NCBI RefSeq assembly: GCF_018531195.1 | Contig: NZ_JAHDYS010000016.1 | Coordinates: 1-64,000 of the forward strand | Reading direction: 5' to 3' | Origin: Pelotalea chapellei | GTDB taxonomy: Bacteria > Desulfobacterota > Desulfuromonadia > Geobacterales > Pseudopelobacteraceae | Length of the DNA: 64,000 nucleotides | Shown here: piece after piece, positions 7,052-17,200 of the stretch | Layout: every line of letters starts with the position of its first letter | Position numbering within the stretch: the stretch's first letter is position 1 | The notes under the pieces: generated by a model | The model's input: only the letters and a program-made list of their open reading frames with translations | Database searches by the model: none | What the model was told of the DNA's origin: nothing | Program-made: the position numbers and the translations under genes

Positions 7052-10000
7052 TTAGTTACTGAGTCTGAATGAATCGACATTCGACCACGCTGATGTCAGC
7101 GCATTGGCTGCATCGCGCGCCTGAACTCGCCAGTACCAGGTGCCGCTCGGCAGGATGGCGTTCCAGGTTCTTCCGGTTTGCCAGGCAGACTGGGTCTTGA
7201 TCGAGGTGAACGTTGAGCTGTTGCTGACCTGGATCAAGTATTCCACGGTGCCACCGCTCGGGTTGGTGGAAGTGCTCCATGCCAGGCCGATGGAGCACCC
7301 GGAGTAGGTTCTGCATGTGCCGTCAGGTTCTGCGGTCAGAACCGGCTTGGAGGGCGGGGTGGTGACCGGAGCTGGGACCGAAATCACAAAGGTGTCCACC
7401 GTCGACCAAGCCGAGATCAATGCAGTGCTGGAGGCGTTGCGTGCCTGGACGCGCCAGTACCAGGTGCCGGCGGCGAGGCTCGGGGTATAGGTGGTGCCGC
7501 TGATCCAGCCGGAAGCTGCTGCTATTGTACCGAACGTCGAGCTGTTGCTGACCTCCACCGAGTACTGGGCAGTGCCGCCGGTGACGGAGGAGGCGTTCCA
7601 GGCCAGGGCGATGCCGCAGGAGGCGGTGGAACAGGTGCTGTCGGTTTCGGCGATCAGGGATGGCGTGGACGGTGCCGTTGGTGTTGGCGCCGGTACCGAG
7701 ACCACGAAGCTGTCCACAGCGGAGTAGGCAGAAACGCGCGTGGTGGTGGAGGCACTGCGTGCCTGAACGCGCCAGTACCAGGTGCCGGTGCCGAGACTTG
7801 GGGTGTAGCTGGTAGTGCTGATCCAGCCCGAAGAGGCCTTGATCGTCGAGAAGGAGGAGCTGGCACTGACCTGGACAGAGTACTGGATTGCGCCGCTGGA
7901 GATGGCGGAGGGATTCCAGCTGAGAGTGAAGCCGCAGGAGGTCGCGGCGCAGGTGCCGTCTTCTTCGGCGATCAGTGCCGGTACCGTCGGCGTGGTGGAC
8001 AGGGCGGTCGCCGAGATGGTGAAGCTGCCAACCGTTGACCAGGTCGATACTTTAGTAGTTGCCACGGAATCACGTGCCTGGACTCTCCAGTACCATGTGC
8101 CGTTGGCAAGGGTGGGGGCGTAGCTGGTGCCGCTGATCCAGCCGGAAGAGGCGGCTATGGTCGCGAAGGTGTTGCTGGAACTGACCTGAACCTGGTACTG
8201 CACTCCGGCGCCGCCGGTGTTGGTGGAGGCGTTCCACTGCAGGGTCACTGCGCAGGCGGAAGAACAGGTGGTGTTCGGTTCAGCAATCAGGGTCGGCATG
8301 GTCGGGCCGGTGGAGGGTGGAGCTGCGGTGGAGCTCCAAGGAGTTACATTGTTCCAGAGCTGTTTTGGATCATAGTTGTCATGGCAGATCGATGAAGCAG
8401 TCGTGCTGCCGGTGGAGCTCCAACTTCCGCCGCCCCAACTGCCACGGCCACTGCGTCCGCCTTCGCCGCCACCGAAAATGCCTGGCATCTGCCCGCCGCC
8501 GTTGCCTTCGTCGCCTCTATAAGAGGAGGATGTGACGGGGTTGCTGTTGTATCCTACGCGGCCGCGGTGTGTGGCATCAAGGCAATTGGTTACCATAAGT
8601 TTTGGGAGGTCGGAGTTATGTACCGTATGGCACTTTGAGCAGGAGTAGTTATGCTGCTTAGTTGTATTGGCAGTTTTCCAGCCCTTGACTGCCTGGTGAA
8701 TGCGGTTTTTGTCCTTCCAAGTGTTTGTCGTACCGTTGGTAAGGTTCGCTTTGGTATGGCACCTTAGGCAAAGACCGCCGAACTGCACGTCTGTCTCTAC
8801 GATGCCGGTAACAGCGGCGTTGTAGTTGGTGGTGGTGGAGAAGGTGTTCTGGTCGATATGGTATGAGTTAATGGCGTTCTGGAAGGCTGTTGTTGTAGCA
8901 GAGCTTGCCCTCGGCCCCTCTTCGCCACTAGTGTTGTCCATACCTTGATAAGCAGTGTTGTCGGCCGTTGCGACATCCTCTTTATAGGGAGAGGTTAGCC
9001 AAGTACCCTTGAGCAGTGGCACACCATACTGTTTATTGGTTCCGAGAACAGGACTGACACCATGAGGGTCATGGCAGGGCGTACAGAGACCGCTGATGCC
9101 ATTCAAGGCAGGGGATGTCAGTGATGCGGAGGCCCCAAAGTGACCACCTTTATGGCCGGTAATGCCTTTATAGGAGTACCGCAACTGGTTGCCAAAGGTG
9201 TTGTTGCCGAAGTAGGCGCTATCCCAGTAGCTCATGATCTGCTGAGTCGAGCCGTAAGTTGTCTGGTAGCCCCAAGGGGTGGAGGTGGCCGAGTCTTTCA
9301 TGTGACAGTCGAAGCAGATGCCGGCGCCTGGGGCGTAGGCATTTTTCTCTGCGACGGAACCGCCTGCAACAGGTTTGTACGAGACGGCGTAGCCGCCTTT
9401 ATTGGCTTCGGTTTCCTTTAAAATACCGCCATTGATAGTGGCGCTGGCATAACTGGTGGTTGTGCCGCTGATGTTGGAGCCGTGTGAGTTGTGGCAGTCA
9501 AAGCAAAGGACATTGGCAGTTGCACCGCGATCTGCCCAGGTTTCAGCAGTATTCCATCCACCTTTGTTTGCTGCAGCGTTGCCGTGAGCTGAGAATGCCT
9601 TCACGACACCCGCTTTAGGCGTGATCTTGGTGCCGGTGTACTTGCCCCAGTTTGTGGTGGCGGTATCGGCGTACTTGGCGCCTGCACTCGAACCGTCCCA
9701 TGCATAGATGGCCGGTGTTTTGCCGTCGCCGAAGGGCTGGATGGTCTTGTTCTGCTCACTGTGGCAGCCGATACAGACGCTGTTGAGCTTGGCCATTTCC
9801 GTACGGGAGCCATTGGCGAGGTATTGAATGGCGGTGGTGCCGACCGTGTAGGTGGTCGGGCGTGCACCGGCTCCGTAAATGACGAGCTCGACCGGACCGC
9901 CAGGAGTTGAAGAGTGGTGATAGTTGCGGTTTATGCTGCCATCACTGTTTGCTTCCCAGTGGCACTGGTAGCAGTGTTCACCGGAGACGGTCACGTCCTG

Positions 10001-12295
10001 GATATGATGTGAGTTGGCGCCGAACTGGGAGGTGATGGCGGCACGTTTGTTGATCGAATTTGCGTGGCAACCGAGGCAGCCCCCCTTGCCGCCCCATTGG
10101 GCGGAGGAGTTGCCGTGGCAGGCGATGTTGCTACAGGTGCCGGTAACCGGGTCGTAGCTGGCACTAGGGCCTGCTACTGCGGGATCAAAGTTTACGTTTA
10201 CGACTTTGTTGAGGTGAGCAGAGTTGGTGACCAATTTGCCGCCGGTGGTACTTGCTGTGGCGAAGTGGCAGTTCGAACAAACACTGGTATCTGCATAGCC
10301 GGAAGTGTGTGCATTGTGGCTATTGGCCAATGCGGTTCCGGTGCCGCCGTTTGTATAGTCTGGCGCGCCGAGGGCGTTGCCGGTGCCGTGGCAGCCGTTG
10401 CAACCGTAGGTTGTGCTTGAATTCCAGGCAGCCGGATTAGTGTAAGCAAGAGCATTGGGATTGCCGTTGGAGTGGCAGTAAACGTTGCTGCACTGTTTTG
10501 TAGCGCTGTTATAGCTACCGGCGCGACTGCCGGAGTAATCTTTCATGCCGTTGACATGGTTGCTGCGGTTGCTGAAACTGGTGCTGGTGCTGATGGTTTT
10601 TGCATGGCACTCGGTACAGGCAAGCTCATCCACGTGGGCACCGTGTTTACCGGTCGTTATGGGATTTGCGCTGGTTGAAGTGCTGCCATGGCAACCAGTA
10701 CAGCCAAGGCTTCCGGCGGGCGATGTCCAGGTAAAGGTCGTATTGTTCGGTGTGCCGCCATCGCCGTTACTATGGCAATAGACGGAGCTGCAGTTGGATG
10801 TGGACGTATTGTATTGGGGCACCATTCCGCCGGTCGCGGCAAGAATCCCCGTTTTGGCTATAAAGACCTGTTGGAAGTTGCCAGAAGCATGTCTGTTACC
10901 AGCATGACATTCGGCGCATTTGAAACCGTAGGGATTTTTACCGGCATGGACATCATGTGCGGTTTTGGTTTCATCTTTGAAAACACCGGAAGCTACATAA
11001 TCATAGGTCCCGGTTTTTGCATAGCCATTGGGTCCGCCAGGCACGTTGAGAACAGGCGGAAACCCATGGCAGGTGGTGCAACCGCCGGAGAAGGACCCGG
11101 AGGTGGAGTTGTGAGAGTGGCATGATGCACAGACAGCAGGATCGGTGCTGGTGTGTTCAGGCGGATAGGCATCACCTGTCGGGACAGTATGGCACGCCTG
11201 ACATACACCAAAAGGTCCGGCAAAGTTACGTTTAGAGCCGGTATACTGATAGAAAGCTTTTCTTCTATAAGAGTCCAGTTGGACTCCGCCGGAGTAGTTC
11301 ATGTAACGGCGAACCAGCCAGACGTTAGGGGCCGTGCCGTCTCCCGCATCTACATGGCCGGCATGACAATCGGCACATTGGATGTTCTGGCCTTTGTAGT
11401 TGTGGGCAACTTTGTTGGCGTGGCAATTAGTACAGATGTTGATGGAGGTCGCTGAAGCACCGCGCATGTCGGTACGCAACAGGTAACCCTGAGACGGGGT
11501 CAGTTTACCCAGTGCCGATGAAGAATGGTTGTCAAAAGTATTAGAATTTGAATCGGTAAAGTGAACGCCGTGGCAGGTAGAACAGTTGAGCCTGCCGCTG
11601 GAAAGCTTCATGGCTGCAGTCGTGTTGGATGGATTGGAGCTTAACGGAAGTGCGTAGTAGTCACCTGGCTTGGTTCTGACCTTTGAGGTTGCGCTGGTGT
11701 AGTTAAAGTTGACGGGGTGGGTGCCGGTCAGATGGCTGCGTGTGTTGCGTGATCTGTGGCAATCGAAACAGAGTTTATCCCCTTCAAGAGGTAGACGGAG
11801 AAGTTTTGAGCTGATGCCTGCTTTTCCAGACCATGCATGCGGATCATGACAGCTGGCGCAACTAATGACCCCTGCAAATGTGGCTTTTGTATCTCTTATT
11901 GCTGGATCAAGTGCAATTTGGGCGCCGGCACCAGGCACATTCACTGGTGCGGCCCAATTATGTGACGACTGGATTGGTTCAGTTGTATAGGCGCCAAGGT
12001 CGGTGGAGCCAAAAGGATTAGCCATATCCTTGATATTAAAAGCACTGCTCATTTTTGCCGGGTTATGGCAGGTAAGGCAAAGATTGTTCACGCCAATGGT
12101 ACCGGCTGCCGCATTGTTCATGACATCGAGGTGGCAACTGGTACACATGAGTGAGGGTTGGTGGGGCATATCTTCGGCATGTGCTGTCGGTGCCCCCACC
12201 ATCAGTACAAACAGCATTGTTACCAAGACATGTAGAAAAAGTCTTTGCATAGTTCCACTCCTGAAGGTCTTATTATATTCAGTACGACTTTTCAT
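7052..12295 (-). CDS. Giant secreted multiheme c-type cytochrome with C-terminal fibronectin-like repeats
   Basis: About 1747 aa from the ATG at 12295 (AAGGA upstream). An alternative ATG at 12250 has an equally good AGGAG and begins directly with the signal peptide MQRLFLHVLVTM...AHA. I count 23 CXXCH motifs plus three CX4CH motifs (CSSVYCH, CSNVYCH, CSNIACH), each followed by a CXXCH. This is the Geobacter CxxxxCH...CXXCH family architecture, giving about 26 hemes. A Gly/Ser-rich stretch follows (plus positions ~8390-8530). Then come four ~100-aa fibronectin-III-like repeats ('GTWYWRVQAR' in each), each with a Cys pair near its start (CSSAC, CAATSC, CSTASC, CRTYSGC). It lies between the NHL protein and the omcZ-like gene on the same strand, so an extracellular electron-transfer role is likely. 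Confidence 0.92.
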   Translation of the reverse strand: MKSRTEYNKTFRSGTMQRLFLHVLVTMLFVLMVGAPTAHAEDMPHQPSLMCTSCHLDVMNNAAAGTIGVNNLCLTCHNPAKMSSAFNIKDMANPFGSTDLGAYTTEPIQSSHNWAAPVNVPGAGAQIALDPAIRDTKATFAGVISCASCHDPHAWSGKAGISSKLLRLPLEGDKLCFDCHRSRNTRSHLTGTHPVNFNYTSATSKVRTKPGDYYALPLSSNPSNTTAAMKLSSGRLNCSTCHGVHFTDSNSNTFDNHSSSALGKLTPSQGYLLRTDMRGASATSINICTNCHANKVAHNYKGQNIQCADCHAGHVDAGDGTAPNVWLVRRYMNYSGGVQLDSYRRKAFYQYTGSKRNFAGPFGVCQACHTVPTGDAYPPEHTSTDPAVCASCHSHNSTSGSFSGGCTTCHGFPPVLNVPGGPNGYAKTGTYDYVASGVFKDETKTAHDVHAGKNPYGFKCAECHAGNRHASGNFQQVFIAKTGILAATGGMVPQYNTSTSNCSSVYCHSNGDGGTPNNTTFTWTSPAGSLGCTGCHGSTSTSANPITTGKHGAHVDELACTECHAKTISTSTSFSNRSNHVNGMKDYSGSRAGSYNSATKQCSNVYCHSNGNPNALAYTNPAAWNSSTTYGCNGCHGTGNALGAPDYTNGGTGTALANSHNAHTSGYADTSVCSNCHFATASTTGGKLVTNSAHLNKVVNVNFDPAVAGPSASYDPVTGTCSNIACHGNSSAQWGGKGGCLGCHANSINKRAAITSQFGANSHHIQDVTVSGEHCYQCHWEANSDGSINRNYHHSSTPGGPVELVIYGAGARPTTYTVGTTAIQYLANGSRTEMAKLNSVCIGCHSEQNKTIQPFGDGKTPAIYAWDGSSAGAKYADTATTNWGKYTGTKITPKAGVVKAFSAHGNAAANKGGWNTAETWADRGATANVLCFDCHNSHGSNISGTTTSYASATINGGILKETEANKGGYAVSYKPVAGGSVAEKNAYAPGAGICFDCHMKDSATSTPWGYQTTYGSTQQIMSYWDSAYFGNNTFGNQLRYSYKGITGHKGGHFGASASLTSPALNGISGLCTPCHDPHGVSPVLGTNKQYGVPLLKGTWLTSPYKEDVATADNTAYQGMDNTSGEEGPRASSATTTAFQNAINSYHIDQNTFSTTTNYNAAVTGIVETDVQFGGLCLRCHTKANLTNGTTNTWKDKNRIHQAVKGWKTANTTKQHNYSCSKCHTVHNSDLPKLMVTNCLDATHRGRVGYNSNPVTSSSYRGDEGNGGGQMPGIFGGGEGGRSGRGSWGGGSWSSTGSTTASSICHDNYDPKQLWNNVTPWSSTAAPPSTGPTMPTLIAEPNTTCSSACAVTLQWNASTNTGGAGVQYQVQVSSSNTFATIAASSGWISGTSYAPTLANGTWYWRVQARDSVATTKVSTWSTVGSFTISATALSTTPTVPALIAEEDGTCAATSCGFTLSWNPSAISSGAIQYSVQVSASSSFSTIKASSGWISTTSYTPSLGTGTWYWRVQARSASTTTRVSAYSAVDSFVVSVPAPTPTAPSTPSLIAETDSTCSTASCGIALAWNASSVTGGTAQYSVEVSNSSTFGTIAAASGWISGTTYTPSLAAGTWYWRVQARNASSTALISAWSTVDTFVISVPAPVTTPPSKPVLTAEPDGTCRTYSGCSIGLAWSTSTNPSGGTVEYLIQVSNSSTFTSIKTQSAWQTGRTWNAILPSGTWYWRVQARDAANALTSAWSNVDSFRLSN

Positions 12296-12321
12296 AGTTA
12301 ATCCTTGTTTGGTTTCTGTTG

Positions 12322-13536
12322 TCAGGGGGTATAGGTGATGCTGACAGAATGTTTTGAGACAACGCCGTTGAAATCTGTGGCGGTGATTGAAATTTGGTTG
12401 GGACCAAGAACAAGCCCTTTGATGATGCAGGTCCATGTGCCAGATGATGTGTAGGTAATAGTGGAGGCAGTAGCACTGGTATTTGTTTTTACTGTGATAG
12501 CGGCACTGGATTTTATGGTTCCGTTAACACTTATGGATGAGGTCCTGACAACATTGGGAAGTGGGGAAACGCTCAATGTTTGAGTGATTTCGGTGGGTGT
12601 CGCTCCACCATCTATGCCAAAAAAGCTGACTTTTCCTGATGAGCTGACAACCGCCAGGCGTTGGGTTGCAGGGTCGAATACAACATCTACAGGTTCTGTC
12701 AACTGGCCGCTGGCCAAACCATTGTTGCCGATAGTGGCGAGATATGCACCGGTTCCGGTGGCATCAATTACCTGAATGCTATTCAGATACGTATCAGCAA
12801 CATACATTCTGTTTAGGCTGCCTGTTGTACTGTAGTCAAAGGCAATACCGCCTGGTGATCTGAACTGTAGTGGAGCAAAACCGAAGGTCCCAATGGTTTT
12901 GATATAATCATAATTACCAGAAGCATTGAAAAACTGGATGCGGCCATTTTGAGTATCAGCAACTGCAATTTGATTGGATGCTTTTTCGTAGGTTATTCCA
13001 GTAGGCATGGAAAATTGGCCCGGACCTGTTCCCTTCGACCCAAGCGTCTTTACAAACATGCCGTTTGCAGTGAAGACCTTTACATTGTTGTCCAGTGTGT
13101 CTGAAACGTATATGTAGCCTGCAGCGTCAATGGCAATCCCATTAGCTTTTTTGAACTGTCCCACACCAGAACCCAAATGGCCGATTTCGGAACCATTCTG
13201 ATCCAGAATAGCGACTGAATTTCCCTGGCTAACAATCAAATTGCCTTGATCATTTATTGCTATTCCTTGTGGTGCCTCCGGTGTCTTGATTAATTGAATA
13301 AATTGTCCGAGGCTGTCGAACTTGGAAATTCCGCCCATTCGGGGATCAGTCACAAAAAATGCGCCTTTTGCATCAAAAGCCAAACGCAGAGGTGAACCAA
13401 GATGTTTTGTTACCGGCGGTGTCAATACAGTGGTAACTGGTGCAGTTGCGGCGAAAGACGCACTTGTAAGCGAAATCGCTAGGGCGGCTAGCGAAAAGGC
13501 TACCTTTTTCAGGATCGGGAACAATCTGTCTGGCAT
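12322..13536 (-). CDS. Secreted NHL-repeat beta-propeller protein
   Basis: 404 aa from the ATG at 13536, preceded by GGAGGAAATTAC; the frame is open further upstream but without start signals. The signal peptide is MPDRLFPILKKVAFSLAALAISL..ASFAA. Residues ~40-310 carry successive NHL blades ('GIAIDAAGYIYVSDTLDNNVKVF', 'GQFSMPTGITYEKASNQIAVADTQNGRIQFF'), predicting a six-bladed propeller. The last ~85 residues look like a bacterial Ig-type domain ('ITVKTNTSATASTITYTSSGTW'). It is first in the cluster; its stop is 27 nt before the giant cytochrome start, so the two are cotranscribed. NHL propellers are usually binding scaffolds and occur repeatedly beside Geobacter cytochromes; the partner here is unknown. 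Confidence 0.88.
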   Translation of the reverse strand: MPDRLFPILKKVAFSLAALAISLTSASFAATAPVTTVLTPPVTKHLGSPLRLAFDAKGAFFVTDPRMGGISKFDSLGQFIQLIKTPEAPQGIAINDQGNLIVSQGNSVAILDQNGSEIGHLGSGVGQFKKANGIAIDAAGYIYVSDTLDNNVKVFTANGMFVKTLGSKGTGPGQFSMPTGITYEKASNQIAVADTQNGRIQFFNASGNYDYIKTIGTFGFAPLQFRSPGGIAFDYSTTGSLNRMYVADTYLNSIQVIDATGTGAYLATIGNNGLASGQLTEPVDVVFDPATQRLAVVSSSGKVSFFGIDGGATPTEITQTLSVSPLPNVVRTSSISVNGTIKSSAAITVKTNTSATASTITYTSSGTWTCIIKGLVLGPNQISITATDFNGVVSKHSVSITYTP

Positions 13537-14227
13537 GTAATTTCCTCCGTTTATTGTTATTCTGATGAGCAGGAAGCGCAGGTTTTTAAAGCTAAATCTT
13601 AGGCGTAGTATGTGAAGACTGTTTCTTATAAAACCTAAGTTAATTATAATCAACAAATATTTTCTTTCGAAAACCGTCATATGATTTGCAAAACACTCGC
13701 CAAAATACATTTAGAAAATTGTGTGAATAAAAGTTTAAATAATTTCAACAAATTAAAAAAGTTTAAATTTAAAACGCCTAAAAAACAGTATATTGTAATT
13801 TTTATAGGTGGCCAGCAAATTTGTTTACACTTTTAAAGATATTTACACAATGAACATGATTTATTGGATTTGATGTGATGTACATCACAATTGTCGGGAG
13901 GGTGTAGAGTTTGAAAATAAAAGCCTGCGTGTTTCGAAAAACTACCTCTTCGATCTTTATAAAATCATTTCAGTCGTCCTGATTGACAATTAAAGGTGCA
14001 CGAGTGAAAATGGGCAACACTATTGAAGATTCAGTGAATAAACACACCGCTGGATCTATTCTGGTTGTTTCAGAGAGATGCAGTGCTACAGTGCATCAGC
14101 ATCAGATGCGCTGACTGCAGACAAATATGATGGTTTAAGCTTGCAGGTCACATCTGAGGGCCTGATTCGAAAGTTGACCAGGAAGTGATTCCAATATCAT
14201 TTTTGAAATTAGACAACGGAATAAAAT
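13537..14227. other. AT-rich divergent intergenic region
   Basis: About 690 bp without a convincing gene, between the start of the NHL/cytochrome cluster (minus) and the AsmA-family gene (plus). It is much more AT-rich than its surroundings at 13.63-13.87 kb and contains twice the string AAAAGTTTAAAT (near 13731 and 13757). It also holds a perfect CRP-type palindrome (13874-13889). A 34-codon ORF at ~14010 has no clear ribosome-binding site and I do not call it. The region probably carries the promoters of both flanking units. Confidence 0.6.
13874..13889. promoter_or_regulatory. CRP/FNR-family type operator palindrome
   Basis: TGTGATGTACATCACA is a perfect 16-bp palindrome and fits TGTGA-N6-TCACA, the CRP-type consensus. 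It sits ~338 bp from both the NHL/cytochrome cluster start and the AsmA gene start, so which unit it controls is open. Confidence 0.5.
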
Positions 14228-17200
14228 GTGCCTGCTTTTAGAAAAAACCCTTACATAAAAATTTCAGGATTATTTCTACTCACCATTGGTGCTACCCTGA
14301 TCAGTCTTGCCTTCTTTCTTCCCCGTCTTATAGAGATCAACGCCTATCGCAATGACATAATAGAAATTCTGCAGCAATCTCTCAATCGCAAGGTAAGTTT
14401 CAGCCGCGGCGAATTTTCTATGCATCTCGGCCCAACCTTCACGTTTACCGATCTGACTGTCCGGGAACCAGACAACTCTGCGGATTTTCTTGTAGCCAAA
14501 CGTATTATTGTTCATCTTTCACTGCTTCCGCTGCTGGACAAGAAAGTGGTTCTGCGTGATGTTGTCCTGGATGATTCCTCCATCCATCTGCAGCGAAACA
14601 GTCAAGGTGTATTGAATATTGCAGATCTGCTGAAACCTGAGCCTGGCGCCTATCGGATTCACCTTAAAAAGTTCCTGCTTCGCAAGGGTACTCTGTATTG
14701 GAAAGACATGACAATTCAGCCGAACGGTCTATCGGACACTGCTGAAAACATTTTCTTCTCAATGGATGGAATCTCGCGTGGACATAAGGGGGATTTCAAG
14801 TTGTCCTTTAATCTGCCATCGCAGAGGGGGGCCGGTGCTCAAGTCTTTTTCGCAGGTTCGGCCAAGTTACCGGCGTCTGCGCCGCTCTTGGAAACCGAAC
14901 TTAAGGCTTCGTGCGAGCTGAAACAGGTAGAACCAGGGCGTTTTTGGGCTTACTACGGTAAATACATACCCTTTGATAATCCCGGGGGGGAAATTGACCT
15001 GTCCTCAAAATTTAAGGGCACAATTCGTGAGTTTAGCGCCAAGGGGAAATTAAGTATTGCTGGCACGGTCATAACATGGCCAGGGATTTTCCATCATCCT
15101 GTCAATCCGCAGCTTGCCCAGCTCGATTATGATCTCAAGCTGACAAAAGACAGCCTCAGCATGACATCACTTAAATTCTCCGCAGATGGATTCAAAATTA
15201 AAGGAAGCTGTCAGCTGCAGGACCTCAGGTCGTCTGATATCCGCATCATTGCTAAAGCATCTTCAGAACCTTTCAAGCTTGAAAATCTGCGCCAGTGGAT
15301 TCCCTTTGGAATTATCGCTACCGATGCCTCCGAATATATCGAAGAGCATATTACCGGAGGGTTGTTCCGGCTCGATACCGGATTGCTCGATGGTCGCGTC
15401 AGTCAGATTGTCCACATGGAAAAGGGCACCAACTATAATGTGCTGCATATTAAAGGCACGGTTGAAAAAGGGGTGGTCAGCTATGGAAAGACTGTGCCAG
15501 CCTTCAGCAATATTAAGGCTGGATTGGAGATGCTTGGAAAGGATTTCATCATCAGTCAGGCAACCGGCACATTTGGAGGCTCTCCTTTTACGATGGAAGG
15601 TCGCATTACGGATTATCCTTTAGATACTCCTTGCCAGTACCCTTTTAAAATGGAAATGATACCCCGTTCGGCTGAAGTGTCATGGCTGTCGCATTTTGTG
15701 CGGGCGCAGAAACTTGATTTCGGCGGCAACTCGCTACTCAGCTTGAAAGGGAATGGTTATATTTCGGCATATCAGCTTTCTGGAGACTGGGAGTTGAAGC
15801 AGGCGGCATATGCTTTTCCCGGTGCTGTTCGCAAACCAGCAGGAATGCAGAACCATCTGACCTTCACCTCAGTCCTGGGGCGTAATGAAAGCCGGTTAAC
15901 CAGCCTGACCTATACTCTTCCGCCATGCATTCTTTCTGCGACGGCACAATTCAAATATGGTGACAAGCCGTATCTGGGATTTGAAATCCAAACCAATCAG
16001 TTTTTGATGGGAGATTCTCTTCCCCTTTTCACCCAGTGGCAGTCCCATCACCCTCGAGGAAAAATACAGGCTCATGTTGCCGGCAGCGGTAATCCTGAAG
16101 ATTTTGCCTCTATGGATTATAAAGGCGCCATCACGCTGAATTCCTTTGCTTTGCACCCCGGAGAAGGATTGCGACCTGTCAGCAACATTAATGGCATGAT
16201 CAACTTCAAGGGAAGCAGTCTGGAAACATCCAATATCAACGTTAATTATGGTTCATCGTTAGTCACCGTCCAAGGCAAGATCAGGCAGTTCAAAAATCCA
16301 TCGGCAGAAATAAGCCTGTCGTCACCGGAATTTTTTCTGCGTGACATCATGGCTGCTCCCCCAAAACAGGATGCCAGTATCCGAAGACTGCAGGCAGCTT
16401 TAACCGTACGTGATAATGCCTATATCATTCGAAGCCTCTCAGGATCATTCAATCGTTCCACATTTGTCGTTAATGGTGAATACACTGGCGGAACAGATCC
16501 CCAGGCCGATTTATCAATTGTTTCCTCCAATCTTGATATCGATGACCTTTTGTTATTGAGTGCAGCCAGTGCCCAGGGCAAAGGAGTGAGGAAGCCGTTG
16601 CCTGATATGAAGCTCAAACTATTAGCGGATGCGGGAAAGTATGGCGCTCTTGACTTCTCCCATCTCAAGGCAACCATTGCTGGAGAAGGCGGGGTTATTT
16701 ATCTTCAGGGACTAGAAGCAGGTATGTATGGCGGTACAATCGCAGCCAAGGGAAGAATTGCCCCTATCGAGACGCAGGGCAGCCGATATGATCTAAATCT
16801 TAATCTTGCACGCATTCAGGCCGAACGACTGTTTCAGGCGCTGAATATTTCTCGTGAAGTGACTGGCACCCTGTTCCTTCAGGGGGATATTACTGCGCGA
16901 GGAGCTACCCTTTCGGATGTGAAGAAAAGTTCACTGGGTAATTTTCGCTTGCGCCTGGAGGAGGGGTCCTTGCGCAAGTTCAGCGTTCTTTCCAAATTGT
17001 TCTCCATCCTCAATTTTTCGCAACTGCTTAAATTTCAGCTCCCGGACATGATTGCTGGCGGGATGCCCTACAATGAGATCAAGGGCAGTTTCTCTGTTCG
17101 AGACGGCATCACTTCCACCAAAGATCTGTTTATTAAAGGTGATGCGCTCAATATCTCAATGATTGGCAGTGCTGATATTGTCAAAGAAGAGCTGGATTTT

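Noticed and set aside
7056-8330. Tandem DNA repeats, considered as a CRISPR or mobile repeat
   Set aside because: They are four divergent ~300-bp coding repeats for fibronectin-like domains of the giant cytochrome; no spacer structure.
14010-14113. 34-codon frame upstream of the AsmA gene
   Set aside because: No clear ribosome-binding site, and similarity to part of a CBS domain is too weak to support a gene or remnant.
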